Assembly (NCBI GenBank): GCA_002315855.1
Contig: DCIG01000061.1
Location: 8,460 to 30,365 of the forward strand
Direction of reading: 5' to 3'
Origin: Lentisphaeria bacterium UBA1732
GTDB lineage: Bacteria > Verrucomicrobiota > Lentisphaeria > Victivallales > UBA1829
DNA: 21,906 nucleotides
The notes beneath the pieces are model-generated. The model ran no database searches. It saw only the letters and a list, made by a program, of their open reading frames with translations, and was not told the origin of the DNA. This document shows, one piece after another, positions 8,708 through 15,546 of the stretch (its first letter is position 1; each line of letters opens with the position of its first letter). Made by a program: the position numbers and the translations under genes.

Positions 8708-8917
8708 AGGGAAAACTCTTTGGGATGATTCTTAGGGGAATGGTTGGATTGTTGTTTGGAAACGAAATAAAAACAAAATCCCCGACGAAGAAGTGAAGTC
8801 GAAACAGATTTGAGCGGATATTCTGAACCGCAGTCAGAAATATCGCGTATCATGAAAATATATTCAGAAACCCGAAAATCAAGGGAATCTTTTCATCAAT
8901 CTTTCCGTACACCAATT

Positions 8918-8945
8918 AATTTACCACAAAAAAGCATTTTGTCAA
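8918..8945 (-). promoter_or_regulatory. candidate promoter for coaE-rho
   Basis: On the minus strand, a perfect TTGACA (8945-8940), a 16-base spacer and TAAATT (8923-8918). It implies a leader of about 200 bases before the coaE start. No other good promoter was seen nearer to the gene. Confidence 0.5.
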
Positions 8946-9049
8946 GCAGAAAAAATAAAATTTTCAAGAATCAATGCGTTTTCATCAAAATGGACGCACC
9001 TGCAAAAAGCCGAAAAGCAACCGAAAACGGATTCGGGGTATTCCCGATG

Positions 9050-9082
9050 AGCCAATGTCAAACGTCCTGCCGGGAGCTTTGA
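9050..9082 (+). repeat. 33-base degenerate repeat, copy A
   Basis: Matches 19204-19236 at 28 of 33 bases when aligned without gaps. The core is GTCCTGCCGGGAGCTTTGA (9064-9082). It is followed 23 bases later by a copy of the GAAATCAGCTC motif, and the second copy is also followed by that motif. Confidence 0.5.
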
Positions 9083-9104
9083 AAAGAATCATTCCGCCAA
9101 TGAA

Positions 9105-9121
9105 TTTAGAAATCAGCTCTC
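9105..9121 (+). repeat. intergenic motif copy 3
   Basis: TTTAGAAATCAGCTCTC matches the consensus except for one base (TTTTG to TTTAG). Confidence 0.6.
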
Positions 9122-9390
9122 GAAATAAGTTCAAAATTACTTCCCCAAGCTCTGAGCCCGGACTTGAGGGCAGACGCAGGAGGACAATGCGGGAGAAGTG
9201 AGAAGCGAAGACAAGTGATGTGTCCAAGATAAACTATTGTTTGAAAATGAATTATAAATACCCGGTGTCCGAAAACAGCATTTTTGCGCCTTTTATGGGG
9301 AGTCATTTTTTTCAGGCAAGATAGGGAACAGGGGGTTCAAAAAGGAGGCAGGATGTATGGGTAAACAGGTGTTTTTCGGAGGCTTCCGGC

Positions 9391-9410
9391 TTTTGGAATC
9401 AGCTCTCCGG
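9391..9410 (+). repeat. intergenic motif copy 4
   Basis: TTTTGGAATCAGCTCTCCGG matches the consensus with one change (GAAATC to GGAATC). It shares the trailing CTCTCC with copy 1. It lies 50 bases upstream of the creD promoter. Confidence 0.6.
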
Positions 9411-9441
9411 GACAATTTTTCAGAAACCGGATAAAATACGT

Positions 9442-9469
9442 TTGACTTTTCTTTTTTTCAGCGTATATT
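9442..9469 (+). promoter_or_regulatory. candidate creD promoter
   Basis: TTGACT (9442-9447), a 16-base spacer and TATATT (9464-9469), 65 bases upstream of the creD start codon. Confidence 0.6.
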
Positions 9470-9533
9470 ACAAAGAATCGTTTCATATTAATCAACCTTG
9501 CATGGTGTGTTCATTTTTTTCAGGAGGTATCTT

Positions 9534-10895
9534 ATGCAAAAGGTCAACGTGTCGACTTTCCCGAATTCATCAAACATCAAAACTCGGATGAAAAACTCTC
9601 TTACCGCGAAAATTTTTGTGCTGGGCTTTATTGTTCTCATCCTCATGGTCCCCTATTTTATGGCAGTTGATTTGCGCCGGGATCGCGAAAACCGTTCCAC
9701 CCATGCCCAAGATGAAGTCAGCAGCAAATGGGGCGGCACACAGTTTGTTACCGCATCGGTTCTCCAATTCCCTGTTCAGCGCATGGAAGTTACAAACGGC
9801 AAAACCGCAACGGTTTCTTCGCATCTGTTTGTTTTGCCCGATTCCCTCAAAATAGAAAGCTCAATTGTACCTGAAGTCCGTTCCCGCGGCATCTATGAGG
9901 TTATGCTCTACAGATCCCATATCAAAATCAGCGGGAACTTTCTGTGGCCGGAACGCAAATTCCATGATAACTGGGAAATCACAGGTACAGCCGCAGACTT
10001 CCTGATTCGAGTATCCGATGTCAAAGGCATCGAAAAACTGGAGGTCAAGCAAGGAGAGGACACAATCAAAGCAATGCCGGGCAGTATCATCACCTGCCCC
10101 GTGAAAGATTCGCGTTTCCAGCCCGGCGATTCCGTTTCCTTTACTGCTGAACTGGATTTGAAGGGGTGCAGTTCTCTTCTGTTCCATCCCATCGGGCGCA
10201 CGTTTGAGCTTGCGATGAATTCATCGTGGGCACATCCAAGCTTTACGGGAGGATTTTTACCGAGTTCCCGTACAGTTACGGATCAGGGATTCTCTGCGGA
10301 ATGGAACGTCAGCGAGCTGAACAGTTCATTCCCGCAAGCCTGGACAGGCAAACTCGAAGAGGTTTTATCCGACTGGGACAGACAAAAATCGCTCGGCGTC
10401 TCGCTGCTTCAGCCAGCGGGGACGTATCAGCAGGTGGAACGAGTTTCCAATTATGCCTTTATGGTCATTGCGATTATCCTCGCAGCGTTCCTCATCGGCG
10501 AATATGCAACAAAAATCTGGATTCATCCGGTTCAGTATTTCTTCGTGGGGTTGTCTCTGGTGATGTTCTATGTCCTGCTGCTTGCATTCGCAGAACACAT
10601 GCCGTTCATCATGAGCTATCTTTTGACCATGTTCCTGATTTCGGGTTTGACGACCATGTATTGCCGCATGATTTTCGAGAAGAAAAAATCGGCGGCGATT
10701 CTGCTGGGCGGCGTCATGCTTCTTGCCTATCTGCTGATTTTCGTTCTGATTCGTCTGGAAGACTACGCTTTGCTTGCCGGAAGCATCATCCTGCTTGCCC
10801 TCCTCGCAATCCTCATGCGAGCCACCGGCAATATGAACAAAGCGGAACTTCAAGCTGAAGAAGAGTTTGAAAGCATTGAGGAAGAAACCAAGTAA
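9534..10895 (+). CDS. creD: CreD-family inner-membrane protein
   Basis: Inner-membrane protein of the CreD (COG4452) family, associated in Enterobacteria with the CreBC regulon, colicin tolerance and envelope integrity; its biochemical role is not settled. The 453 residues show the family pattern. One N-terminal membrane helix (about 24-45) is followed by a conserved EVSSKWGGTQ. A large periplasmic domain holds SRGIYEVMLYRSHIKISGNF, RVSDVKGI and LPSSRTVTDQGFSAEW. After GVSLLQPAGTYQQVERVSNYA come five closely packed membrane helices, ending in LEDYALLAGS. The open frame begins at 9498, but the ATG at 9534 has a perfect AGGAGGT 6 bases upstream and was chosen. The tail is acidic (EEEFESIEEETK). 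No creBC genes are adjacent. A MarR-type regulator follows with its own promoter. The gene stands alone between a promoter and a terminator. Confidence 0.93.
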   Translation: MQKVNVSTFPNSSNIKTRMKNSLTAKIFVLGFIVLILMVPYFMAVDLRRDRENRSTHAQDEVSSKWGGTQFVTASVLQFPVQRMEVTNGKTATVSSHLFVLPDSLKIESSIVPEVRSRGIYEVMLYRSHIKISGNFLWPERKFHDNWEITGTAADFLIRVSDVKGIEKLEVKQGEDTIKAMPGSIITCPVKDSRFQPGDSVSFTAELDLKGCSSLLFHPIGRTFELAMNSSWAHPSFTGGFLPSSRTVTDQGFSAEWNVSELNSSFPQAWTGKLEEVLSDWDRQKSLGVSLLQPAGTYQQVERVSNYAFMVIAIILAAFLIGEYATKIWIHPVQYFFVGLSLVMFYVLLLAFAEHMPFIMSYLLTMFLISGLTTMYCRMIFEKKKSAAILLGGVMLLAYLLIFVLIRLEDYALLAGSIILLALLAILMRATGNMNKAELQAEEEFESIEEETK

Positions 10896-10947
10896 ATGGT
10901 ATCTCCAAACACAGGGGAAATGCGATACTTTCGCCTTTTCCCGGAAC

Positions 10948-10990
10948 GCCTGTCAAAACCTTTTATCGGGGATTGACAGGCTCGTTTTTT
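10948..10990 (+). terminator. intrinsic terminator after creD
   Basis: GCCTGTCAA (10948-10956) pairs perfectly with TTGACAGGC (10973-10981), 16-base loop, followed by TCG and a run of six T. Confidence 0.88.
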
Positions 10991-11032
10991 GTTTTACACC
11001 GAAACAATGCCGATTTTATTTTGTCACAAAAC

Positions 11033-11061
11033 TTGACAATTGTGCCGCAAGATGATATATT
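11033..11061 (+). promoter_or_regulatory. promoter of the MarR-family gene
   Basis: Perfect TTGACA (11033-11038), 17-base spacer and TATATT (11056-11061). This is the closest match to the sigma-70 consensus in the window, 60 bases upstream of the start codon. Confidence 0.75.
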
Positions 11062-11074
11062 AAGTTACTAACTT
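11062..11074. promoter_or_regulatory. palindrome at the transcription start, candidate MarR operator
   Basis: AAGTTACTAACTT is a perfect inverted repeat of 6+1+6 bases. It begins one base after the -10 element, so a bound dimer would block transcription start. Autoregulation through such a site is common among MarR proteins; binding here is inferred from position only. Confidence 0.5.
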
Positions 11075-11120
11075 TTCCCAAAGCACGACTTTACAACAAC
11101 TTTTTCACCAGGAGAACCGA

Positions 11121-11603
11121 ATGGACAAAACATGGGATAAGGACGAATTGTGGCTTTCGCTGTATCGTGTCAGCGAACGACTTCGCAATTACTATGCCCG
11201 TACCCGCATCCCCGATGTCAATCAAGAATATCTGGAATTGACACTGTCTCAGCTTCGCGTAATCGGCTGCATCGTTACTCATCCATCGATGAAGATGAAA
11301 GTGAAAGATGTTGCGCACGAATTAGGCATCACATCCGGGGGCGTTTCTCAGTTGGTTGACGGTCTGGAGAAGATAGGGATTTTGAAACGCTGTCAGGAAG
11401 AGACAGACCGTCGTATCGTTTCGATTACGCTTTCCGATGAAGGCCGCGCCATGTACAATCGTGCAATCGATGTGCATAAACGTATTTTTGCGGCCTTGAT
11501 GAAAGACATTGAGCAGGAAAAAATCGAAGCATTCCATGACGTGCTTGAAACAATGTATCAACGGGTTTCTCTTCTGGAAAATGACGAGCTTTCCCTTGAT
11601 TGA
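11121..11603 (+). CDS. MarR-family winged-helix transcriptional regulator
   Basis: Dimeric DNA-binding regulator of 160 residues, usual for the family. The central winged helix-turn-helix runs from TLSQLRVIGCI (41-51) through VKDVAHELGITSGGVSQLVDGLEKIGILKR (61-90), with the recognition helix near 71-83. The wing contains the conserved D-R-R (96-98, EETDRRIVSITLS). The flanking N- and C-terminal helices form the dimer interface in this family. The ATG at 11121 has AGGAG 8 bases upstream. The ligand is unknown. The gene has its own strong promoter and a palindrome at the expected transcription start, so it probably represses itself. It follows creD in the same direction behind a terminator, so control of creD is possible but not shown: creD's own promoter lacks this palindrome. 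Confidence 0.92.
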   Translation: MDKTWDKDELWLSLYRVSERLRNYYARTRIPDVNQEYLELTLSQLRVIGCIVTHPSMKMKVKDVAHELGITSGGVSQLVDGLEKIGILKRCQEETDRRIVSITLSDEGRAMYNRAIDVHKRIFAALMKDIEQEKIEAFHDVLETMYQRVSLLENDELSLD

Positions 11604-11606
11604 ATC

Positions 11607-11622
11607 TTTTTGAAAATCAGCT
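11607..11622 (+). repeat. intergenic motif copy 5 (one-base insertion)
   Basis: TTTTTGAAAATCAGCT carries one extra A relative to TTTTGAAATCAGCT. It lies a few bases past the MarR stop codon. Confidence 0.4.
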
Positions 11623-11639
11623 TTTTTCTTAATATTCCG

Positions 11640-11655
11640 GAGCTGAAATCAGCTC
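11640..11655. repeat. intergenic motif copy 6, self-palindromic form
   Basis: GAGCTGAAATCAGCTC contains TGAAATCAGCTC on the plus strand and is itself an inverted repeat, GAGCTGA and TCAGCTC separated by AA. It could form a 7-base-pair stem, though a 2-base loop is sterically tight. Confidence 0.55.
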
Positions 11656-11666
11656 ACCGTTCTGTC

Positions 11667-11704
11667 AACCGCTTGCGGACACTTGTCCATGAGCGGTTTT
11701 TTTC
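11667..11704 (+). terminator. intrinsic terminator after the MarR gene
   Basis: AACCGCT (11667-11673) pairs with AGCGGTT (11692-11698), 18-base loop, within a run of seven T starting at the end of the stem. Confidence 0.8.
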
Positions 11705-11827
11705 GCATCAAAAACACGTGAACAAATCCTGACAAAAAATCTCTCGCGATTAACAGAGATACCCTGTCATTGATTAGTACGCCGGAAAACAAATCCCCTG
11801 CTATTCAGGCATCTGTGTTTCGGGGAA

Positions 11828-12595
11828 TCACTTGTCTTTCGAGGGCGAAGTATCTTTTTTTCCGTTTGAAGCAGCAGACTTCGTGTCAGATGCCGCTTTT
11901 TCAGTTTTTTTCGGAATAACAATATCCTTTTCGGGATCAAGCGGAATCAATGCCGGTCCCGCTGTTTTCACGAACTTGTTTTCTTTTTCGGGGGCATTAG
12001 ATTTCTTTTCAGCGGCATTTCCGGATGTTTCGGCTTTGGGAATATTCTGTTCAGCTTTTTTTACTGCCTTTTTTTCTTCTTTCCTGACCGGTGCAGGAGC
12101 TTTGTATTTCTTCACGAAACCGTCAACATAGTTTGAATACCCTTTCGGGGCATCAAAATCCATCACTTCAGCAAGTTTGCGGCGATATTTTTCCGCATCG
12201 CCCTCTTCCTTGACAAAATCGACATAGACTTTTCCGTTGCAGTCCAGCAGGAGCACAGTCGGATAGGAAGTGATATTGTATTTCATCCGGAGCTCATCAT
12301 TCTGTTTTTTTTCGTCTGCTGTAACCGCATTCGCCGCAGCAGGATAATCCGCTTTCATCAAAACAAGTTTCTTGTCGGCGTACTCCAAGAACTTCCGGGT
12401 TTCAAACACGGCACGGGACATTCTGATACATGCAGAGGAAAAATCCGACTGAGTAAAAAGGATGAAAACAGGGCGGCCTGTACGAATTGATTCCGATTTG
12501 GCTTTTTCAAAATCAGTGAGCCATTCGGTGGCCAGAAGATTTGCAGTACAAAGCATGAAAACAGCTGCAAGACAGTACCTTTTAAAGAAGTTCAT
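11828..12595 (-). CDS. secreted thioredoxin-fold protein with SxxC active site and charged tail
   Basis: Periplasmic thioredoxin-like protein of 255 residues. A signal peptide (MNFFKRYCLAAVFMLCTANLLAT) is probably cleaved near residue 22-23. The fold covers about 24-148: RPVFILFTQSDFSSACIRMS (41-60) aligns with the family's FtGSdWCxxCkrm, and YNITSYPTVLLLD holds the cis-proline P112. The first active-site Cys is Ser53 and the resolving-position Cys56 is kept (S-S-A-C), so ordinary dithiol chemistry is unlikely. Residues from about 165 are a Lys/Glu/Ala/Pro-rich, probably disordered tail. AAGGAGGAA favours the ATG at 12595 (8-base spacing) over the ATG two codons earlier. The gene is alone, with a candidate promoter at 12794-12821. 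The partner is unknown. Confidence 0.82.
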   Translation of the reverse strand: MNFFKRYCLAAVFMLCTANLLATEWLTDFEKAKSESIRTGRPVFILFTQSDFSSACIRMSRAVFETRKFLEYADKKLVLMKADYPAAANAVTADEKKQNDELRMKYNITSYPTVLLLDCNGKVYVDFVKEEGDAEKYRRKLAEVMDFDAPKGYSNYVDGFVKKYKAPAPVRKEEKKAVKKAEQNIPKAETSGNAAEKKSNAPEKENKFVKTAGPALIPLDPEKDIVIPKKTEKAASDTKSAASNGKKDTSPSKDK

Positions 12596-12689
12596 CGTCA
12601 TTTCCTCCTTGATTTCTGAAAAACGGCTGAACACACTTCCCTGCCTGCTGACGGCAGTTTCTTAAAGGAGCAAAAATCCCGATTCCCGA

Positions 12690-12704
12690 CTTTGAAATCA
12701 GCAC
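12690..12704 (+). repeat. intergenic motif copy 7
   Basis: CTTTGAAATCAGCAC, inside the leader of the thioredoxin-like gene; the last bases differ from GCTC. Confidence 0.5.
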
Positions 12705-12793
12705 TGCCGGAAACGGAATTTCCATACGGTCCGGAATCCGAAGACTGCCCGAACAGCAAAGACACATGGTCATTGCAGAGAAGTTTCCTCCAT

Positions 12794-12821
12794 ACTATAG
12801 CACACTATTTTTGAAATTCAA
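12794..12821 (-). promoter_or_regulatory. candidate promoter of the thioredoxin-like gene
   Basis: On the minus strand, TTGAAT (12821-12816), 16-base spacer, TATAGT (12799-12794). It gives a long leader of about 190 bases. Confidence 0.5.
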
Positions 12822-12850
12822 ACATAAACTGAAACACTTTTCATATCAAA

Positions 12851-12868
12851 AGAGCTGATTTCAAAAGT
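12851..12868 (-). repeat. intergenic motif copy 8, minus strand
   Basis: The minus strand reads ACTTTTGAAATCAGCTCT, an exact match to the consensus, in the opposite orientation to most other copies. Confidence 0.65.
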
Positions 12869-13057
12869 TTTTTTCTTCATGAAAGTCATTTTTTCCTGAA
12901 CACAACCTTGTTTCTTTTTTGGGAGAGCGTAAAATCAACCAACACATTCTGCTTCAATCTGCACAATTGACTCAGCGACAAAATGGAATCTCCATTCATT
13001 TTATTCACAGAGTCACCTAAGAAAATGAAAGAAAAGTCTGTTTTTCGTAAAAATAAA

Positions 13058-13070
13058 TTTGAAATCAGCT
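13058..13070 (+). repeat. intergenic motif copy 9
   Basis: TTTGAAATCAGCT. Its TTGAAA also serves as the -35-like box of the candidate transporter promoter. Confidence 0.6.
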
Positions 13071-13086
13071 GTAAGAGTGATAAATT
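13059..13086 (+). promoter_or_regulatory. candidate promoter of ABC importer 1
   Basis: TTGAAA (13059-13064), 16-base spacer, TAAATT (13081-13086), about 60 bases upstream of the start codon. The -35 box is part of the recurring intergenic motif. Confidence 0.4.
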
Positions 13087-13146
13087 ATTTAGAGTTCATT
13101 CTATTATTCAACCATCATTTTGAACCTCTTTTTTCAAGGAGATGTC

Positions 13147-13929
13147 ATGAAAAAAACATTTTTTTTCGCTCTTATCGTGTGTGCTGTGTCGCTGATGACA
13201 CTTTGCGGCTGCGGCGATGCTGCCGGTACTGCCAAAAAGTTCACCGTTGGTTTTGATGCAGAATTTCCTCCTTACGGCTATCTTGAAAACGGACAGTACA
13301 AGGGATTTGACCTGGACCTCGCCCGTGAAGTCTGCAAGCGCAGAGGCTGGGAGTTTGTAGCCAAGCCCATCAACTGGGATTCCAAGGACATGGAACTCAA
13401 TTCGGGGTTGATTGACTGCATTTGGAATGGTTTTACCATCAACGGACGCGAAGACAAGTACACCTGGAGCGAACCTTATGTTGACAACAGTCAGGTTGTT
13501 CTGACCAAGAAGACGAGCAAAATCACGACATTGAAAGACCTTGCAGGAAAGACGGTCGCAGTACAGACCGATACACCTGTACAGAAAGCACTTTCCAAGG
13601 ACGGCGATCAGGAAGAACTGGGCAAAACATTCAAGAAAATGATTATTACCCCGAACTACAATAATGCCGTCATGGAGCTTGAAGCAGGGTCTGTGGATGC
13701 GGTTGCGATGGATATCGGCGTCGCGCAGGAAAAAGTCAAAACAAATGAAAATTTCATCATTCTGGAAGAATCCGTCATTAAGGAAAAATACGGCATCGGC
13801 TTCAAGCTGGGCAATACGGAACTGCGCGATCAGGTTCAGGCGACCCTGAAAGAAATGGTTGCAGACGGTGCAGCCGCGAAGATTTCCGAACAGTACTTCA
13901 ACGGGAAAAACGTCCTGATTCTGAAATAA
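13147..13929 (+). CDS. amino acid ABC transporter, substrate-binding lipoprotein (system 1)
   Basis: Lipid-anchored periplasmic receptor of the family 3 solute-binding proteins, delivering a polar amino acid or related ligand to the permease that follows. The 260-residue precursor has a type II signal peptide with lipobox L-C-G-C, lipidated Cys22. The two-lobed fold begins with FTVGFDAEFPPYGYLENGQYKGFDLDLA. R101 in GFTINGRED matches the Arg that binds the ligand carboxylate, and D189 in DAVAMD matches the Asp that binds the amino group. The usual GTT turn is altered to TDT (141-143), so the ligand may be unusual. AAGGAG 7 bases upstream fixes the ATG at 13147; the frame opens nine codons earlier. 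It is followed after 12 bases by the permease gene. The exact ligand cannot be read. Confidence 0.93.
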   Translation: MKKTFFFALIVCAVSLMTLCGCGDAAGTAKKFTVGFDAEFPPYGYLENGQYKGFDLDLAREVCKRRGWEFVAKPINWDSKDMELNSGLIDCIWNGFTINGREDKYTWSEPYVDNSQVVLTKKTSKITTLKDLAGKTVAVQTDTPVQKALSKDGDQEELGKTFKKMIITPNYNNAVMELEAGSVDAVAMDIGVAQEKVKTNENFIILEESVIKEKYGIGFKLGNTELRDQVQATLKEMVADGAAAKISEQYFNGKNVLILK

Positions 13930-13941
13930 GGCTGTTTTTCA

Positions 13942-14592
13942 ATGACTTTCGGATCACTTCTGTCCGCGCTTGCTTTAGGGCTTCTGACATCCGTCAATAT
14001 CTTCGTCTTCACGCTTGTATTTTCCTTGCCGCTGGGGATGCTGATAGCATTTGGGCGAATGTCGAAGATTCTGCCGGTTCGACTTTTTTTCCAGCTGTAT
14101 ATTTCCGTCATGCGCGGGACGCCGCTGATGCTCCAATTGATTGTCTGTTTTTTCGGACCATATTATCTTTTCGGGTGGAGTCTTCCGGTGTGGTACCGTA
14201 TGATGTCCGTGATTCTGGCGTTTTCCCTGAACTACGCCGCATATTTTGCGGAGATTTACAGAGCGGGAATCCAGTCTATTCCGATCGGACAGTATGAGGC
14301 CGCGAATGTTCTGGGATTCACCCCGGCGCAGACATTCAGGAAGATTATTCTGCCGCAGGTCATCAAACGTGTGATTCCTCCGGTTACGAATGAAGTAATC
14401 ACACTGGTAAAAGATACATCCCTTGCATTCTCGCTGTCCATTATGGAAATGTTCACGATAGCCAAACAGATTGCAAGCACCCACACCACACTTCTTCCGC
14501 TGGTTGTCGCCGGAATCTTTTACTACGTATTCAATCTGGTTGTCGCATCGGGGATGCAGATGATTGAAAAGAAACTCGACTATTACCGCTGA
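13942..14592 (+). CDS. amino acid ABC transporter, permease (system 1)
   Basis: Inner-membrane channel subunit of the HisM/GlnP type, 216 residues with about five membrane helices. The family start motif LLTSVNIFVFTLVFSLPLGML and the cytoplasmic EAA loop EAANVLGFTPAQTFRKIILPQ (near residues 119-139) are plain; the loop docks the ATPase. The SVMRGTPLMLQL segment (about 55-66) is characteristic of polar amino acid permeases. It is a single permease, so a homodimer is likely. It lies between its binding protein (12-base gap) and its ATPase (13-base gap) in one operon. A clear Shine-Dalgarno sequence is not seen before the ATG, only GGCTG; translation may depend on the gene upstream. Confidence 0.94.
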   Translation: MTFGSLLSALALGLLTSVNIFVFTLVFSLPLGMLIAFGRMSKILPVRLFFQLYISVMRGTPLMLQLIVCFFGPYYLFGWSLPVWYRMMSVILAFSLNYAAYFAEIYRAGIQSIPIGQYEAANVLGFTPAQTFRKIILPQVIKRVIPPVTNEVITLVKDTSLAFSLSIMEMFTIAKQIASTHTTLLPLVVAGIFYYVFNLVVASGMQMIEKKLDYYR

Positions 14593-14605
14593 AGGAGAAG
14601 GTGTC

Positions 14606-15358
14606 ATGAGTGTAATGAGCGTATCGCACATCTCGAAAAAATTTGGCGAACTGAATGTTCTCCGGGATATTTCCCTGCAAGTGGAAAAAGGTGAAGTCAT
14701 TTCGATTATCGGTCCGTCGGGGTCAGGCAAATCGACTTTCCTGCGGTGCTGCACCTTGCTGGAGTACATTGATTCAGGGAGTCTGGCCTACGGGGATCTC
14801 GTTATATGCAAGGATGGTCAGTATTGTCCGAAAAAAGTTCAGAAGGAAGCCCGGCGGCATTTCGGTCTGGTGTTCCAGAACTTCAATCTCTTCCCGCATT
14901 ATTCCGTTTTGAGAAACATCATGGAAGCACCTGTGTCAGTGCTGAAACGCGATGAAGATGAGGTCCGCGAAGATGCCATGCGGCTTTTGCGGGAAGAAGG
15001 ACTGGAAGATAAGGCGGATGCTTATCCGTGGCAGCTCTCAGGGGGACAGCAGCAGCGCATTGCGATTGCCCGTGCGCTGGCACTTCATCCCGATATTCTG
15101 TTTTTCGATGAGCCGACCTCAGCACTTGACCCTGAACTGACTTCGGGAATTTTGAAAGTGATTCGCCAGCTTGCCGTTGAAAAAATGACGATGGTCATCG
15201 TTACGCATGAAATACATTTCGCCCGCAACGTTTCCGACCGCATTATTTTTATGGCGGATGGAGTAATCGTGGAAGAAGGTCCGGCAAAAGCCCTGATTGA
15301 TACGCCGAACAATCCGCGTACCAAAGCATTTCTGGCCAAAATGGATGAACGCGATTAA
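14606..15358 (+). CDS. amino acid ABC transporter, ATP-binding protein (system 1)
   Basis: Cytoplasmic ATPase of the GlnQ/HisP type, 250 residues, powering import through the preceding permease. All motifs are intact: Walker A GPSGSGKST (36-44), Q-loop Q91 in VFQNFNLFPH, signature LSGGQ (144-148), Walker B ILFFDEP with D168/E169, and switch His201 in VTHE. The frame opens at 14564 inside the permease gene. The ATG at 14606 was chosen because GAAGGAG lies 8 bases upstream and the protein then starts directly with the first strand. It is the last gene of the importer 1 operon. No strong terminator follows; the next 188 bases lead into the promoter of the secretin-like operon, so read-through is possible. 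Confidence 0.95.
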   Translation: MSVMSVSHISKKFGELNVLRDISLQVEKGEVISIIGPSGSGKSTFLRCCTLLEYIDSGSLAYGDLVICKDGQYCPKKVQKEARRHFGLVFQNFNLFPHYSVLRNIMEAPVSVLKRDEDEVREDAMRLLREEGLEDKADAYPWQLSGGQQQRIAIARALALHPDILFFDEPTSALDPELTSGILKVIRQLAVEKMTMVIVTHEIHFARNVSDRIIFMADGVIVEEGPAKALIDTPNNPRTKAFLAKMDERD

Positions 15359-15455
15359 CCTCGGCCCGGTTCATCCGGAATTTTATCTTTTTCCGGCAGG
15401 AGTGTCGAATACAGCTCAAAATATCGAAAAAAAGGGTGTATTTTCAGCTTTTTAT

Positions 15456-15484
15456 TTGAAAACATACAGAAATAAGTGTATTTT
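15456..15484 (+). promoter_or_regulatory. candidate promoter of the secretin-like operon
   Basis: TTGAAA (15456-15461), 17-base spacer, TATTTT (15479-15484), 63 bases upstream of the start codon. A nine-base direct repeat GTGTATTTT occurs at 15436-15444 and 15476-15484, exactly 40 bases apart; the second copy overlaps the -10 box. Confidence 0.5.
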
Positions 15485-15546
15485 ACTGTAATACTTTCTT
15501 TTTGAAATACCAACCATAAACTAACTCTAACAAGAAGGACGTTTTA

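Larger units (their letters stand above)
8708..9533. other. long intergenic region between divergent coaE and creD
   Basis: About 825 bases with no convincing gene; the short open frames here lack ribosome binding sites and recognisable sequence. It holds the candidate coaE-rho promoter (8918-8945), a 33-base repeat-like unit (9050-9082), motif copies at 9105-9121 and 9391-9410, and the creD promoter and ribosome binding site at its right end. No tRNA or known riboswitch was recognised. Confidence 0.6.
12596..13146. other. intergenic region between divergent thioredoxin-like and ABC transporter genes
   Basis: About 550 bases with no gene. It holds a leader of nearly 200 bases and a promoter for the minus-strand gene, three copies of the intergenic motif (12690-12704, 12851-12868 minus, 13058-13070), a small perfect inverted repeat AATGGAATCTCCATT (12982-12996), and a candidate promoter and ribosome binding site for the transporter. 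It is AT-rich. No RNA gene was recognised. Confidence 0.6.

Noticed and set aside
8810..9201. Short overlapping open frames in the coaE-creD gap
   Set aside because: They run across the promoter and repeat-like units, have no ribosome binding site, and show no recognisable protein sequence.
15359..15420. Terminator after the system 1 ATPase gene
   Set aside because: Only a four-base-pair CCGG hairpin with a short T-rich tail is visible; too weak to call.
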